NCBI GenBank assembly: GCA_964541895.1 | Contig: CAZISM010000061.1 | Coordinates: 1 to 30,696 of the forward strand | Direction: 5' to 3' | DNA length: 30,696 bases | Origin: CAZISM01 sp964541895 | GTDB lineage: Bacteria; Zhuqueibacterota; Zhuqueibacteria; Residuimicrobiales; Residuimicrobiaceae | In this document: piece by piece, positions 8,270 to 15,473 of the stretch | How the letters are laid out: each line of letters starts with the position of its first letter | Numbering within the stretch: position 1 is the first letter of the stretch | Translations under genes and position numbers: made by a program | Notes under the pieces: generated by a model | Seen by the model: the letters and a program-made list of their open reading frames with translations, nothing else | Database searches by the model: none | Told to the model about the DNA's origin: nothing

Positions 8270-8294
8270 CGGCTGAAACCTCGTGTTTCCGCCG
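8270..8294 (-). other. Hairpin between lexA and the 137-aa gene
   Basis: Ten-base arms CGGCTGAAAC and GTTTCCGCCG pair with one mismatch around a 5-nt loop. No T-run follows on the minus strand, so it is not a standard intrinsic terminator. It could be an attenuator, an mRNA-stability element or chance. Confidence 0.35.
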
Positions 8295-8324
8295 GTGTAT
8301 CAGGCTCGAATCGCTCACCGTTGG

Positions 8325-8963
8325 TTAATACCTTCGCAGCAGACCTTTGACCCGGCCGATGATGCGGAAATTGGGATCGTGCTTGTTGACATATATCGGT
8401 TGCATGGTCGGATTTTCCGGCTGCAGCCGGATCCGCTCCCGTTCGTTGAAAAACCGTTTCACGGTCGCTTCTTCATCCAGCATGGCGATGATGATATCGC
8501 CGTTATGACACGACTGGGTCATCTGCACGATGAGGAGATCGTTTTCATAAATGTTGGCATCCACCATGCTGTGACCGCGGACGCGCAGCAAAAAAATATC
8601 CTCTTTGCCCACCCAGTCGGAATCGAGATAAAGATCCCCTTCCCGCTCTTCCACGGCCAGTTCCGGCATGCCGGCAACCACTTTGCCCAGGATCGGAAAC
8701 GGCCGCGCCCGCTCTGATTCGATGGAGCGAATGTTGTCATCCACCACATTAAGGGAGCGCGACTTGCCCCCCTGCCGTTTTTTCAACACTCCCTTTTCCT
8801 GCAGCAGCATCAGGATCTTGTGAATACCGGCTGTTGAAGCCTGGCCGAACATTTCCGCCAGCTCGCGAACGGTCGGAGGATAGCCGTTTTCGCTCTGATA
8901 CCTGCGAATGGCCTCCAGAACCTCTTTTTGCTTGTTCGTCAGTTGATTTTTCATAGTGAACAT
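8325..8963 (-). CDS. lexA: LexA repressor, SOS regulator and self-cleaving protease
   Basis: LexA represses DNA-damage genes and cuts itself when RecA filaments form on single-stranded DNA. The 212-aa protein has the N-terminal winged-helix domain (about 1-70, with the family's TNKQKEVLEAI and YPPTVRELAEMFG), a linker, and the S24 protease domain. The scissile Ala-Gly lies in VVAGMP (97-98), the catalytic Ser in GHSMVD (Ser132) and the catalytic Lys in ATVKRF (Lys169), so it should be fully active. Start: the ATG at 8963 has AGGGA 4 nt upstream. The ATG three codons in is also possible but sits too far from that site. Its own promoter carries four palindromic candidate operators (8956-9058), implying autorepression. 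It is divergent from the CHAD gene. Confidence 0.98.
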   Translation of the reverse strand: MFTMKNQLTNKQKEVLEAIRRYQSENGYPPTVRELAEMFGQASTAGIHKILMLLQEKGVLKKRQGGKSRSLNVVDDNIRSIESERARPFPILGKVVAGMPELAVEEREGDLYLDSDWVGKEDIFLLRVRGHSMVDANIYENDLLIVQMTQSCHNGDIIIAMLDEEATVKRFFNERERIRLQPENPTMQPIYVNKHDPNFRIIGRVKGLLRRY

Positions 8964-8971
8964 TTATTCCC
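8956..8971 (-). promoter_or_regulatory. Candidate LexA box 1
   Basis: Plus-strand GTGAACATTTATTCCC fits GTGAAY-N4-RTTYAY at all but one position (C for A near the end). It overlaps the lexA start codon and is the weakest of the four copies. Confidence 0.5.
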
Positions 8972-8974
8972 TAA

Positions 8975-8990
8975 ATAAACATTTGTTCAC
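8975..8990 (-). promoter_or_regulatory. Candidate LexA box 2
   Basis: Minus-strand GTGAACAAATGTTTAT fits GTGAAY-N4-RTTYAY completely. It covers the expected transcription start of the lexA promoter (about 8987). Confidence 0.65.
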
Positions 8991-8993
8991 CTA

Positions 8994-9022
8994 ATTATAG
9001 TGAATTTTTGTTTACTTGTCAA
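8994..9022 (-). promoter_or_regulatory. lexA promoter, near-perfect sigma-70
   Basis: On the minus strand the -35 is TTGACA (9017-9022) and the -10 is TATAAT (8994-8999), both exact consensus hexamers with an ideal 17-nt spacer. Transcription should start near 8987, about 24 nt before the lexA ATG. Candidate LexA boxes lie within the spacer, over the start site and upstream. Confidence 0.85.
9000..9015 (-). promoter_or_regulatory. Candidate LexA box 3, inside the promoter spacer
   Basis: GTGAATTTTTGTTTAC is a full match to GTGAAY-N4-RTTYAC and occupies 16 of the 17 bases between the -35 and -10 hexamers. Binding here would block RNA polymerase directly. Confidence 0.75.
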
Positions 9023-9042
9023 GCATTTTTTGCACCATTAAG

Positions 9043-9058
9043 ATAAATTTTTGTTCAC
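9043..9058 (-). promoter_or_regulatory. Candidate LexA box 4, upstream
   Basis: Minus-strand GTGAACAAAAATTTAT fits GTGAAY-N4-RTTYAY. It lies about 20 bp upstream of the lexA -35 and about 30 bp upstream of a possible CHAD-gene promoter, so it could affect either direction. Confidence 0.6.
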
Positions 9059-9089
9059 CACAGACCGGTGCCCCCTCCTGGTCATGTCA

Positions 9090-9117
9090 TTGTAAGTAAT
9101 TAATTTTATTATATTAT
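9090..9117 (+). promoter_or_regulatory. Candidate promoter of the CHAD gene
   Basis: TTGTAA (9090-9095) and TATTAT (9112-9117) are 16 nt apart in an AT-rich stretch about 100 nt before the CHAD start codon. The match is moderate; AT-rich DNA produces such pairs by chance. Confidence 0.3.
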
Positions 9118-9214
9118 TGCCGGAGATAAAAAATTAACTTGCCTCTGAAATCAGAAATGGGTAAAATGGTAGGTCAGATCACCAGGATGACATAACCGTG
9201 TGGAGCGCCGGCTG

Positions 9215-10744
9215 ATGCAAGGCTATATTTTGCCAAAAAATTTTTCTCTGCGCGCTTTCCGCGAATCGGCCAGGCCGTTCGTGCTTAAAAAGAGCCGCAG
9301 CAGCCATTGTCAGCGGACTCTGCTTGATACGTTCGACGGCCGCATCTATCGCCGCGGCTTTATCCTGCTGCAAATGGGCACCGACTACGGCCTCTTTTCT
9401 CTCAAAACCGGAGGGATTTCCAAACGGTGCCAGTGCAGAACCCGCAAGCGGATACGCTTCTGTCAGGACCTGCCGCCCGGACCGCTGCACTCCTATCTGT
9501 CGCCGGTCACACCGCCGCGGGCGTTGTTACCGCGGCAGCGCTGGCTGGAAAAACGACACCCCTTTACGGTGTACAACCGCCAACACCAGGTGCTGGGCCA
9601 TGGCGAACTTTACGAGTTTGAGACCGCAGCGCAAGTCCGTTTTCTCTTCGCCGCGATCACGCCCGCAACCGGTCACAAAAGCGAGCTAAAAGCGTGGCAG
9701 CAACGGCTGCTGGAGGACGGCGCCACTTTAGCCAACGGATCCGCCTTTGCCCGCTTTATTGAGCACGCCGGCCTGAACCTCGCCGGCTATTCAGCGAAAC
9801 GGGTCATTCGTCTGCAGCCCCACTGGCCGGTGCAGCGCGCCCTGCAGCGTTTGTTGCGGTTTCAACTGCAGGTGATGCTGCAGAACGAGGCCGGCCTGCG
9901 CGGCGACTGGGATGTGGAATTTCTCCACGATTTTCGCGTTGCCATCCGGCGTACGCGTTCGCTCACCAGCCTGTTCAAAAAAGTTCTGCCTTCGCAGCGC
10001 ATGCAGCAGGCACGCGCCGATTTCACCTTTCTCAGCGAAAAGACCAACCCGCTGCGCGATCTCGACGTGCAGCTGCTGCACAGCCACGCCTATCACAAAC
10101 TGCTGCCCCCTTCCCTTCATGCCGGGCTGGAGGTGTTGTTCAAAGCAGTGGCGCGCGAACGGCAGAAAGAGTTCAACGCCTTTATCCGCGTGCTCGACGG
10201 CGTGGCGTTTCGTCGCATCAAGAAAAATTGGCTGGCGTTCATCAGGCAGGAAGGTCAGGCGCTCGCACACCCGGCAGAGCCGGGACCGGATCATGCCCTG
10301 CCGGTGCGCGACCTGGTAAACCGGCTGGTGTTGCGCCGGTTCAAAAAAATGCAGAAAATGGCGGCAGCGATCACGCCGACGGCAGCGGAAGAGGAGCTGC
10401 ATCGCCTGCGCATCGAGGGCAAGAAACTGCGCTATTTGCTCGAGTTTTTTTCTTCCCTGTACCCGAAAGGAGAACTGGAACTCCTCCTCGAACCTCTCAA
10501 AAAGCTGCAGGACCATCTCGGCACGCTCAACGATCTGGCGATCCAACAGACGCGGCTGCTGCGCCACGTTCAGGAACAGCAAGGGCGCCGATCACAGCCG
10601 GAGATGACGGCTGCCATCGGCGCCCTGGTGGCGGTGTTGCATCAACAGCAGGTGCAGCTGTCCGGCACTACAGCGCACATCATCAATGCTTTTCTCACAT
10701 CGGACAACAAAAAGCGGTTCCGCAAACTCTTTCGCGTTCGTTAG
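9215..10744 (+). CDS. CHAD domain protein with divergent CYTH-like N-terminus
   Basis: CHAD domains are helical bundles that bind polyphosphate through conserved His and Arg/Lys residues and are often fused to a CYTH (triphosphate tunnel) domain. Here residues about 200-500 form the CHAD part, with the first signature FLHDFRVAIRRTRS (around 236-249) and the second LHRLRIEGKKLRYLLEFF (about 393-412). Residues 1-190 resemble a CYTH fold only in the DTFDGRIYRRGFILL strand (38-52). The N-terminal ExExK metal-binding motif of active CYTH enzymes is absent, so this half is probably inactive or misassigned. I chose the ATG at 9215 because GGAG lies 9 nt upstream; a GTG at 9200 is an alternative. It is divergent from lexA and converges on the sigma-factor unit with a 15-bp gap. 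Confidence 0.88.
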   Translation: MQGYILPKNFSLRAFRESARPFVLKKSRSSHCQRTLLDTFDGRIYRRGFILLQMGTDYGLFSLKTGGISKRCQCRTRKRIRFCQDLPPGPLHSYLSPVTPPRALLPRQRWLEKRHPFTVYNRQHQVLGHGELYEFETAAQVRFLFAAITPATGHKSELKAWQQRLLEDGATLANGSAFARFIEHAGLNLAGYSAKRVIRLQPHWPVQRALQRLLRFQLQVMLQNEAGLRGDWDVEFLHDFRVAIRRTRSLTSLFKKVLPSQRMQQARADFTFLSEKTNPLRDLDVQLLHSHAYHKLLPPSLHAGLEVLFKAVARERQKEFNAFIRVLDGVAFRRIKKNWLAFIRQEGQALAHPAEPGPDHALPVRDLVNRLVLRRFKKMQKMAAAITPTAAEEELHRLRIEGKKLRYLLEFFSSLYPKGELELLLEPLKKLQDHLGTLNDLAIQQTRLLRHVQEQQGRRSQPEMTAAIGALVAVLHQQQVQLSGTTAHIINAFLTSDNKKRFRKLFRVR

Positions 10745-10759
10745 AGAGCGACCCGCCCC

Positions 10760-11452
10760 TTACCAGTCCAGATCGTCTTTTTTGCCCAATAGCTGGTCAA
10801 GCCGTTTTTGCACGACCTGTGCTTTATTGGCACGCCGTTGCGCCAGCTTTTCCCGCATCTGCGACAGGTCGGTTTCCAGCCGCTTCATTTCCCGTTCCCG
10901 CACCGCTTCACGCAGCTCGAACAGGTCATTGACTGCGGTCTTTAATTCGGATTCAAGACGCCGCTTTTTCTCTGTCTCTTTGCTGTCCTGATACTGCGCA
11001 GCCAGTTTATAGCAGCTGTTTTCCAGTTCGGCGATGCGGGCATTGTCTTCATGATACTTTTCATCGATGATGCGCAGCAGCCGCTCCTTGTTGTACAAAT
11101 TGGCCATCTCCAGCTCCTGGCGGAGCTTTTGCTGCATCTTGAGCAGCGATTCTTCCTTGACGGTTTTCAGTTCCTGGGCCGCTTTCTGAATTTCCTGCAC
11201 CCGCGCCGTGATGTCCAGAGCCAGTTTGGCCTGCTGATCGTGCATCTCTTTTTCCGATTTAAGTTTACTTTGCAGTTCCGCCAGTCGCATGCGCATCTCC
11301 ACTTCGCGAAGAGAGTCCTGCCTGGCAAACTGTTTTGCTTTTTGTGCGGCTTCATCCTGCTCTGCCGCTGCCGCTGCCGACCACGCCGCCGGTATAGCCA
11401 GCAAGACTATAACCAAAAAGCGGAAGGTATTTGTTCGCGTATTACGATTCAT
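10760..11452 (-). CDS. Exported coiled-coil protein, third gene of the ECF sigma unit
   Basis: A 230-aa protein with a Sec signal peptide (basic MNRNTRTNTFR, hydrophobic FLVIVLLAIPAAW, small Ala-rich cleavage area near 28-30) followed by almost continuous heptad-type, highly charged helix rich in Glu, Lys, Gln and Leu. It should form a long coiled coil in the periplasm. I recognise no catalytic motif. Start: the ATG at 11452 has AGGAG 7 nt upstream, which overlaps the anti-sigma stop; the earlier in-frame ATG (11476) lacks a site. It begins 4 bp after the anti-sigma gene, so translation is probably coupled. By position it resembles the periplasmic helical partner proteins that follow some ECF/anti-sigma pairs (for example zinc-resistance-associated types), but no sequence motif confirms this. 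Confidence 0.85.
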   Translation of the reverse strand: MNRNTRTNTFRFLVIVLLAIPAAWSAAAAAEQDEAAQKAKQFARQDSLREVEMRMRLAELQSKLKSEKEMHDQQAKLALDITARVQEIQKAAQELKTVKEESLLKMQQKLRQELEMANLYNKERLLRIIDEKYHEDNARIAELENSCYKLAAQYQDSKETEKKRRLESELKTAVNDLFELREAVREREMKRLETDLSQMREKLAQRRANKAQVVQKRLDQLLGKKDDLDW

Positions 11453-11456
11453 GGGA

Positions 11457-12032
11457 TCACTCCTGTTGCGTTTCACAGAATATCAGATCTTTTGTCCATT
11501 CCTGCATGCGATGACGCACTTGCTCCAGCTCTCGATCAAAAAGCGCGTCAAAGGTGTTTCGGCCAGGATCGGAGGGCATGGTCGTTGCAGTGCCTGCGGT
11601 CAACGCCGCCAGCCGATGCTGCAGCGTGGCCATGCCTTGCTCCACGTCCAGGCTTGTGACGGCCGTAACCGGCTCGTGCCGTGACATCGTGCGGTCGCTG
11701 CGAGCGATCAGCATCGCGAGAACGACGATGGCAGCGGTCAGCGCCGCCGCCTGCAGCCAGCGCCACTCGACGTGCAACAGGCGCTGCAGGCCGGATTGCC
11801 AGGCCGGCAGTACCGCCTCGCGGGCCGACCGCTGCAGACCGGCCAGAACGGCAGGCGCAACCCTGGCCTGTGGCAGGGAGTGGTAGTGGTGCAGAACCTG
11901 CTGGACCTGCTCCAGGTCAGCGCGACACAGAGAGCATTCATGGTGATGCTCCCGAATCGCTTCCTCCTGCTCGGGCAGTAATTCGCCGGAGAGCAGGAGC
12001 AAATGCAGGTGAAAGGTGTGCGTTTCAGACAT
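11457..12032 (-). CDS. Zinc-finger anti-sigma factor, single-pass membrane protein
   Basis: A 191-aa protein with an N-terminal anti-sigma domain carrying the H-x3-C-x2-C zinc motif (HHHECSLC, about 29-36), a cytoplasmic linker, one transmembrane helix (LQAAALTAAIVVLAMLIA, about 93-110) and an approximately 80-residue periplasmic tail rich in Thr, Arg and Gln. This is the layout of ZAS-type anti-sigma factors that hold an ECF sigma at the membrane until a signal arrives. Its start overlaps the end of the sigma gene by 8 bp (ATG inside TATGTCTGA), a strong sign of a coupled sigma/anti-sigma pair. No separate signal-sensing domain is visible in the tail; the exported coiled-coil protein encoded next may supply sensing, which is inference. 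Confidence 0.9.
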   Translation of the reverse strand: MSETHTFHLHLLLLSGELLPEQEEAIREHHHECSLCRADLEQVQQVLHHYHSLPQARVAPAVLAGLQRSAREAVLPAWQSGLQRLLHVEWRWLQAAALTAAIVVLAMLIARSDRTMSRHEPVTAVTSLDVEQGMATLQHRLAALTAGTATTMPSDPGRNTFDALFDRELEQVRHRMQEWTKDLIFCETQQE

Positions 12033-12597
12033 ACTGCTTCTCTACATAATTACGAATGTGTTGTACAGCCTGTCGCATCTGGCCGAGGACCGTATTCAGC
12101 GGCCGATCCAGCATGTGGGCGATTTCACGAAAGGGCACCTCGGCGTGCTGGCGCAGCAAAAACACCTCCCGCGCTGCTACGGGCATGGTGGTCACAGCCT
12201 CATCGATGCAGGCCCAGAGCTCCTTTTGCTCCAAAGCACCGAGCAGATCTGCGTCGTCCGCCGCCCACGCCGCCGCTTCACCAACATCGCTATTGCTGTC
12301 ATACAGGGTCTGGTCCAGGTGGTGGCGGCGGTGATGGTCGATGCAGAGGCGGTGGCCGATGCCGAACAGCCAGCTGCTGAAGCGGCCCCGCTCTTCATAG
12401 GTCGGCAACGCGCGCAACACCCGCAAGAACGTTTCCTGAAAGAGATCCTCCGCCACTGCGCGCTCCTTCACCCAGCGCAGGATAAAGGTGTACAGGGAGG
12501 ATTGATACCGTTCCAGTAAACGGTCAAACGCCGACACCTGCCCTTTCTGAAAAGCCAGGATCAGCTCGGCATCCGATGTCTGTGGCTGCGTTCTCAT
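12025..12597 (-). CDS. ECF-family RNA polymerase sigma factor
   Basis: A 190-aa group 4 sigma factor with only regions 2 and 4. Region 2 (about 13-90) includes FDRLLERYQSSLYTF and AEDLFQETFLRVLRAL, then the -10-reading helix FSSWLFGIGHRLCIDHHRR. Region 4 (about 130-185) includes MPVAAREVFLLRQ and the helix-turn-helix FREIAHMLDRPLNTVLGQMRQAV. It should direct RNA polymerase to a small stress or envelope regulon after release by the anti-sigma factor encoded immediately downstream. A possible ECF-style -35 element, GGAACC on the minus strand at 12664-12669, lies about 70 nt upstream, but I cannot find a convincing matching -10, so autoregulation is only a suggestion. No strong Shine-Dalgarno precedes the ATG. 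Confidence 0.96.
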   Translation of the reverse strand: MRTQPQTSDAELILAFQKGQVSAFDRLLERYQSSLYTFILRWVKERAVAEDLFQETFLRVLRALPTYEERGRFSSWLFGIGHRLCIDHHRRHHLDQTLYDSNSDVGEAAAWAADDADLLGALEQKELWACIDEAVTTMPVAAREVFLLRQHAEVPFREIAHMLDRPLNTVLGQMRQAVQHIRNYVEKQYV

Positions 12598-12726
12598 TCA
12601 ATACTATAAACGGACAAGGGTGGAATTTATTGTGTCGTTGCAGCAGGATAAAGCTTGTTGAATGGTTCCGCCCGGGTGTGTGGGTTACGCGTTGTGCAGC
12701 GGGCAAGCGGAACGCCCAAGGCAGGA

Positions 12727-12759
12727 GCGCCCGGACTGATGGATAAAAGATCCGGGCGC
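12727..12759 (-). terminator. GC-rich hairpin downstream of the rhamnosidase gene
   Basis: Nine-base perfect arms GCGCCCGGA and TCCGGGCGC surround a 15-nt loop, 83 nt after the GH78 stop. It lies in the 244-bp gap before the sigma gene, so it could end or protect the glycosidase mRNA. There is no T-run, so intrinsic termination is doubtful. Confidence 0.35.
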
Positions 12760-12841
12760 GCCCGCTGTTCGAAACCGACCGTGGTCGCCCGCGGCCGGCG
12801 ATACCTGGTTCTTGCCTTGCAGGTTCAGCGGTGGCGTTCGC

Positions 12842-15466
12842 TCAATCCGGAGCGGTCGTGTTCGCAAGTGCCACCACGTTGGCCGAACCGGATGACAATT
12901 TATAAGCATGTATGCCGTCTTTGGCGGTCAATAAGGGCAGCGACACCTTTTCTTTCGCGGAAAGCCAGAGCTCGGCCTCCATGCCGGCGGGAATATGAAT
13001 GGTGACCTCACGTTTATTTTTCACGCTCTTGCAGGAGAATCGGATGGCACCCTGGATTGTGTTGGCCACCACCTCCATATCCGGCATGTCGGCCAATTGC
13101 GGCCGGATCGCCATACGGCGGCAGCCCGGCTCCAGCGGCTGTAAGCCGATGATGTTCATATAGAGCACGTACAGCGGCACCACCGGACAATGGCTCCATT
13201 GTGAACCGGAATCCGCTTTGACCTCCCAGTCTTCCTGCAGGGTGTTATTGAGAATCACCGACGCCATGGTGGCCCAGCGTTTGCGAAAATCCCCGGCGAT
13301 CACATCCGTGCGGCCGGCTCTGGCCAGGGCCCACAAGCGCCAGCCGGCGTTGGCCGGATAGGAAAAGCCCATGTGCGAAGGGCATTCGGCCAGCGCCCTG
13401 ATCGCCGCTTCGCTCTGACCGAATGGAATCTGCTCATAAAGGACGGCTGTAGCCAGAGCGCGATCCGAGGTGCGCATCTGCCCCTCTTCCTGCAGCCAGG
13501 GCAGATTGTCGACGAACAACTTGTTCTCTTCGCTCCAGAATTTTTTCACAGTGGCCTGCAGGATCTGCCGCCCGGCGCGATCGGCCTCTTTTGCCATCGC
13601 CTGATCGCCAAAGGCCTCGGCCAGCGGCTTGAAGGCGTGCTGCATCATGGCAGCGGCGTAAAGGTTAAAAGCGCACTGTTTATGGCGCTGTTTCTGATAG
13701 GCGATATGATCGATCCACACCGAGGGTATGCCGATGTTTTCCACGGGCAGCAGGCCGTACTGGTCGCGAATGCTCAGCAGATATCTGAAAAACTTTACCA
13801 GGCGCGGATAGACTTCGCTGATGCTGTCCAAGTCGGCCGTGTACAGATAATAATAGAAAGTATCGAAATTAAAACCGACGCCGTGATCCAGGATCGGACC
13901 CCAGCCGGTTAAATTCATCTGCCGTTCCAGCAAACGCGCCAACCGGTCCCAGGCCGGCCAGCAGTCGAGGAAAAAGCCGTCCAGTGTCATGCCCTGGCTA
14001 AAGGTGTTGAGATAGCGGGCCAGCAGTTTTTTCTCGCCAAAGGTATAGTATACGGCGTGCAGCTGGTGGCCGCAGTCACCGCTGTACTGCTGGCGTTCGC
14101 GCGCCATGCCGTCCACCATGGTCTCCTGGCAGCTGTTGTGCAGGGTGTTGACGTTGGCGTCCATCAGCCTTTGCAGGCCGGCTTCCTGCATCACGACGTG
14201 GCTTGCGGCAGGCCAGGGGTATTGCCGCCGGCGAACACCGATCTCCGAGATCTCCACCTGACCCTGTCCGGCATGTATGTGCAGCTGCAGCCAGCGCAGA
14301 CTTTCAAAATCAAAGGTTTCGAAGCGGTTTTCGCCTTCACGACAGACGAAACGGCTCCAGGAATTAAAATGGGTGTTGAGGATCACCGGGCCGTCAGCTG
14401 CATGGGCTTCGTGCACCAGCAGTTCCACCACGGTGCCGGCCGGTGCCTTTATGGTAAAAAAGGGCCAGCCCACGATCTGATCCTTGAATTCAAAAGTGAG
14501 AGCCGTACCGTGGCTGCTGTCCAGGTTCACCTGCCAGGTGTTCCCGTCTATAGCCTGTACCACCGCTTTGCCGACCGAATCAAAAGCATCGGGCGGCATG
14601 CATTCGAAATACTCTTCCACCGGACGGTTCCAGCGGATGAGATGGGTTTCAGATAATTTCCACACAGCAACGTTTTCTTCCCTCATCAGGGGAATGGAGC
14701 GTTTGCGCAGTTGATTGCCCGGCGAGGCTGAGCCGGAGATATCCCACATGTATTCCGGATAGCGGGTGTTGATGGACGGTTTATCGCTGCGGCCGTTCAA
14801 CAGCATGGCAGGAACCCAATCCTGGTCCGGCTGAAACGTGGTCTGTTCCCAGCCGTAGGGATGGCGGCGGCTGTCAAACTCTTCCTGCAGACTGCGCAGA
14901 TACCAACGTTTGTACTGGCCGGGTTGCCACGAGCGCGGCAGGCAGCAGAGCCAGGAGGCGTCGCTGACCACCGTCTGTTGCGATCCGTCGCTGAACTCCA
15001 GCTCCAGCTTGAAAATAAATCCCGCTTTGCCCATGGGCGAAGTGCCGTCGCCGAGGCCGTAATAGAGCGCCTGCACGGCCAGAACATTGTCACCCTTTTG
15101 CAGGCCGGCGGTAAGGTCCATGGGATCCGCTTCCAGCCAGCGCGGATCGCAGGGCGACGGGCCGAACTGTAGAAAGCGGCCGTTGACAAACAGTTTATAG
15201 CGGCTGTCAACAACCATCCAGCCCAGGGCCTTGCGCACCGGCTGAGTCAGGGAAAGAATTTTGCGAAAAAGGACAATGGTGTTAGGCAGACAGCGCTGGG
15301 AAGGATACCAGATCCATTGCGCCGGCTCCAGGTTCAGGGCCAGACCGGCATCCACCTTGTCCGGTGCGGCCGCCGCAGCAGCGGCTTCGGCCGGCACACT
15401 ATTGCTGATCAATGCAGCCGCGCTTACTGTTTTCATAAAATCCCGTCGGTTACAATCCATAGTCAT
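12842..15466 (-). CDS. Tat-exported GH78-type alpha-L-rhamnosidase
   Basis: GH78 enzymes invert and release terminal alpha-L-rhamnose from plant and bacterial glycans. The 874-aa protein begins with a twin-arginine signal (NRRDFMKTVSAAALI, 6-20, then an Ala-rich stretch), so it is folded before export. Beta-sandwich domains occupy about 45-400, including the rhamnosidase-type WIWYP and LFVNGRFLQFGP. The (alpha/alpha)6 catalytic domain runs about 420-780. DGMARERQQYSGD (452-464) aligns with the family motif DxxxREx5GD, making Glu457 the likely general acid. The base is expected at NTLQEDWE (741-748) with SQWSH (755-759). A C-terminal beta domain closes the protein. It starts 7 bp after the propeller protein gene, so the two form an operon. 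Substrate specificity is inferred from family only. Confidence 0.88.
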   Translation of the reverse strand: MTMDCNRRDFMKTVSAAALISNSVPAEAAAAAAAPDKVDAGLALNLEPAQWIWYPSQRCLPNTIVLFRKILSLTQPVRKALGWMVVDSRYKLFVNGRFLQFGPSPCDPRWLEADPMDLTAGLQKGDNVLAVQALYYGLGDGTSPMGKAGFIFKLELEFSDGSQQTVVSDASWLCCLPRSWQPGQYKRWYLRSLQEEFDSRRHPYGWEQTTFQPDQDWVPAMLLNGRSDKPSINTRYPEYMWDISGSASPGNQLRKRSIPLMREENVAVWKLSETHLIRWNRPVEEYFECMPPDAFDSVGKAVVQAIDGNTWQVNLDSSHGTALTFEFKDQIVGWPFFTIKAPAGTVVELLVHEAHAADGPVILNTHFNSWSRFVCREGENRFETFDFESLRWLQLHIHAGQGQVEISEIGVRRRQYPWPAASHVVMQEAGLQRLMDANVNTLHNSCQETMVDGMARERQQYSGDCGHQLHAVYYTFGEKKLLARYLNTFSQGMTLDGFFLDCWPAWDRLARLLERQMNLTGWGPILDHGVGFNFDTFYYYLYTADLDSISEVYPRLVKFFRYLLSIRDQYGLLPVENIGIPSVWIDHIAYQKQRHKQCAFNLYAAAMMQHAFKPLAEAFGDQAMAKEADRAGRQILQATVKKFWSEENKLFVDNLPWLQEEGQMRTSDRALATAVLYEQIPFGQSEAAIRALAECPSHMGFSYPANAGWRLWALARAGRTDVIAGDFRKRWATMASVILNNTLQEDWEVKADSGSQWSHCPVVPLYVLYMNIIGLQPLEPGCRRMAIRPQLADMPDMEVVANTIQGAIRFSCKSVKNKREVTIHIPAGMEAELWLSAKEKVSLPLLTAKDGIHAYKLSSGSANVVALANTTAPD

Positions 15467-15473
15467 ACTGGTC

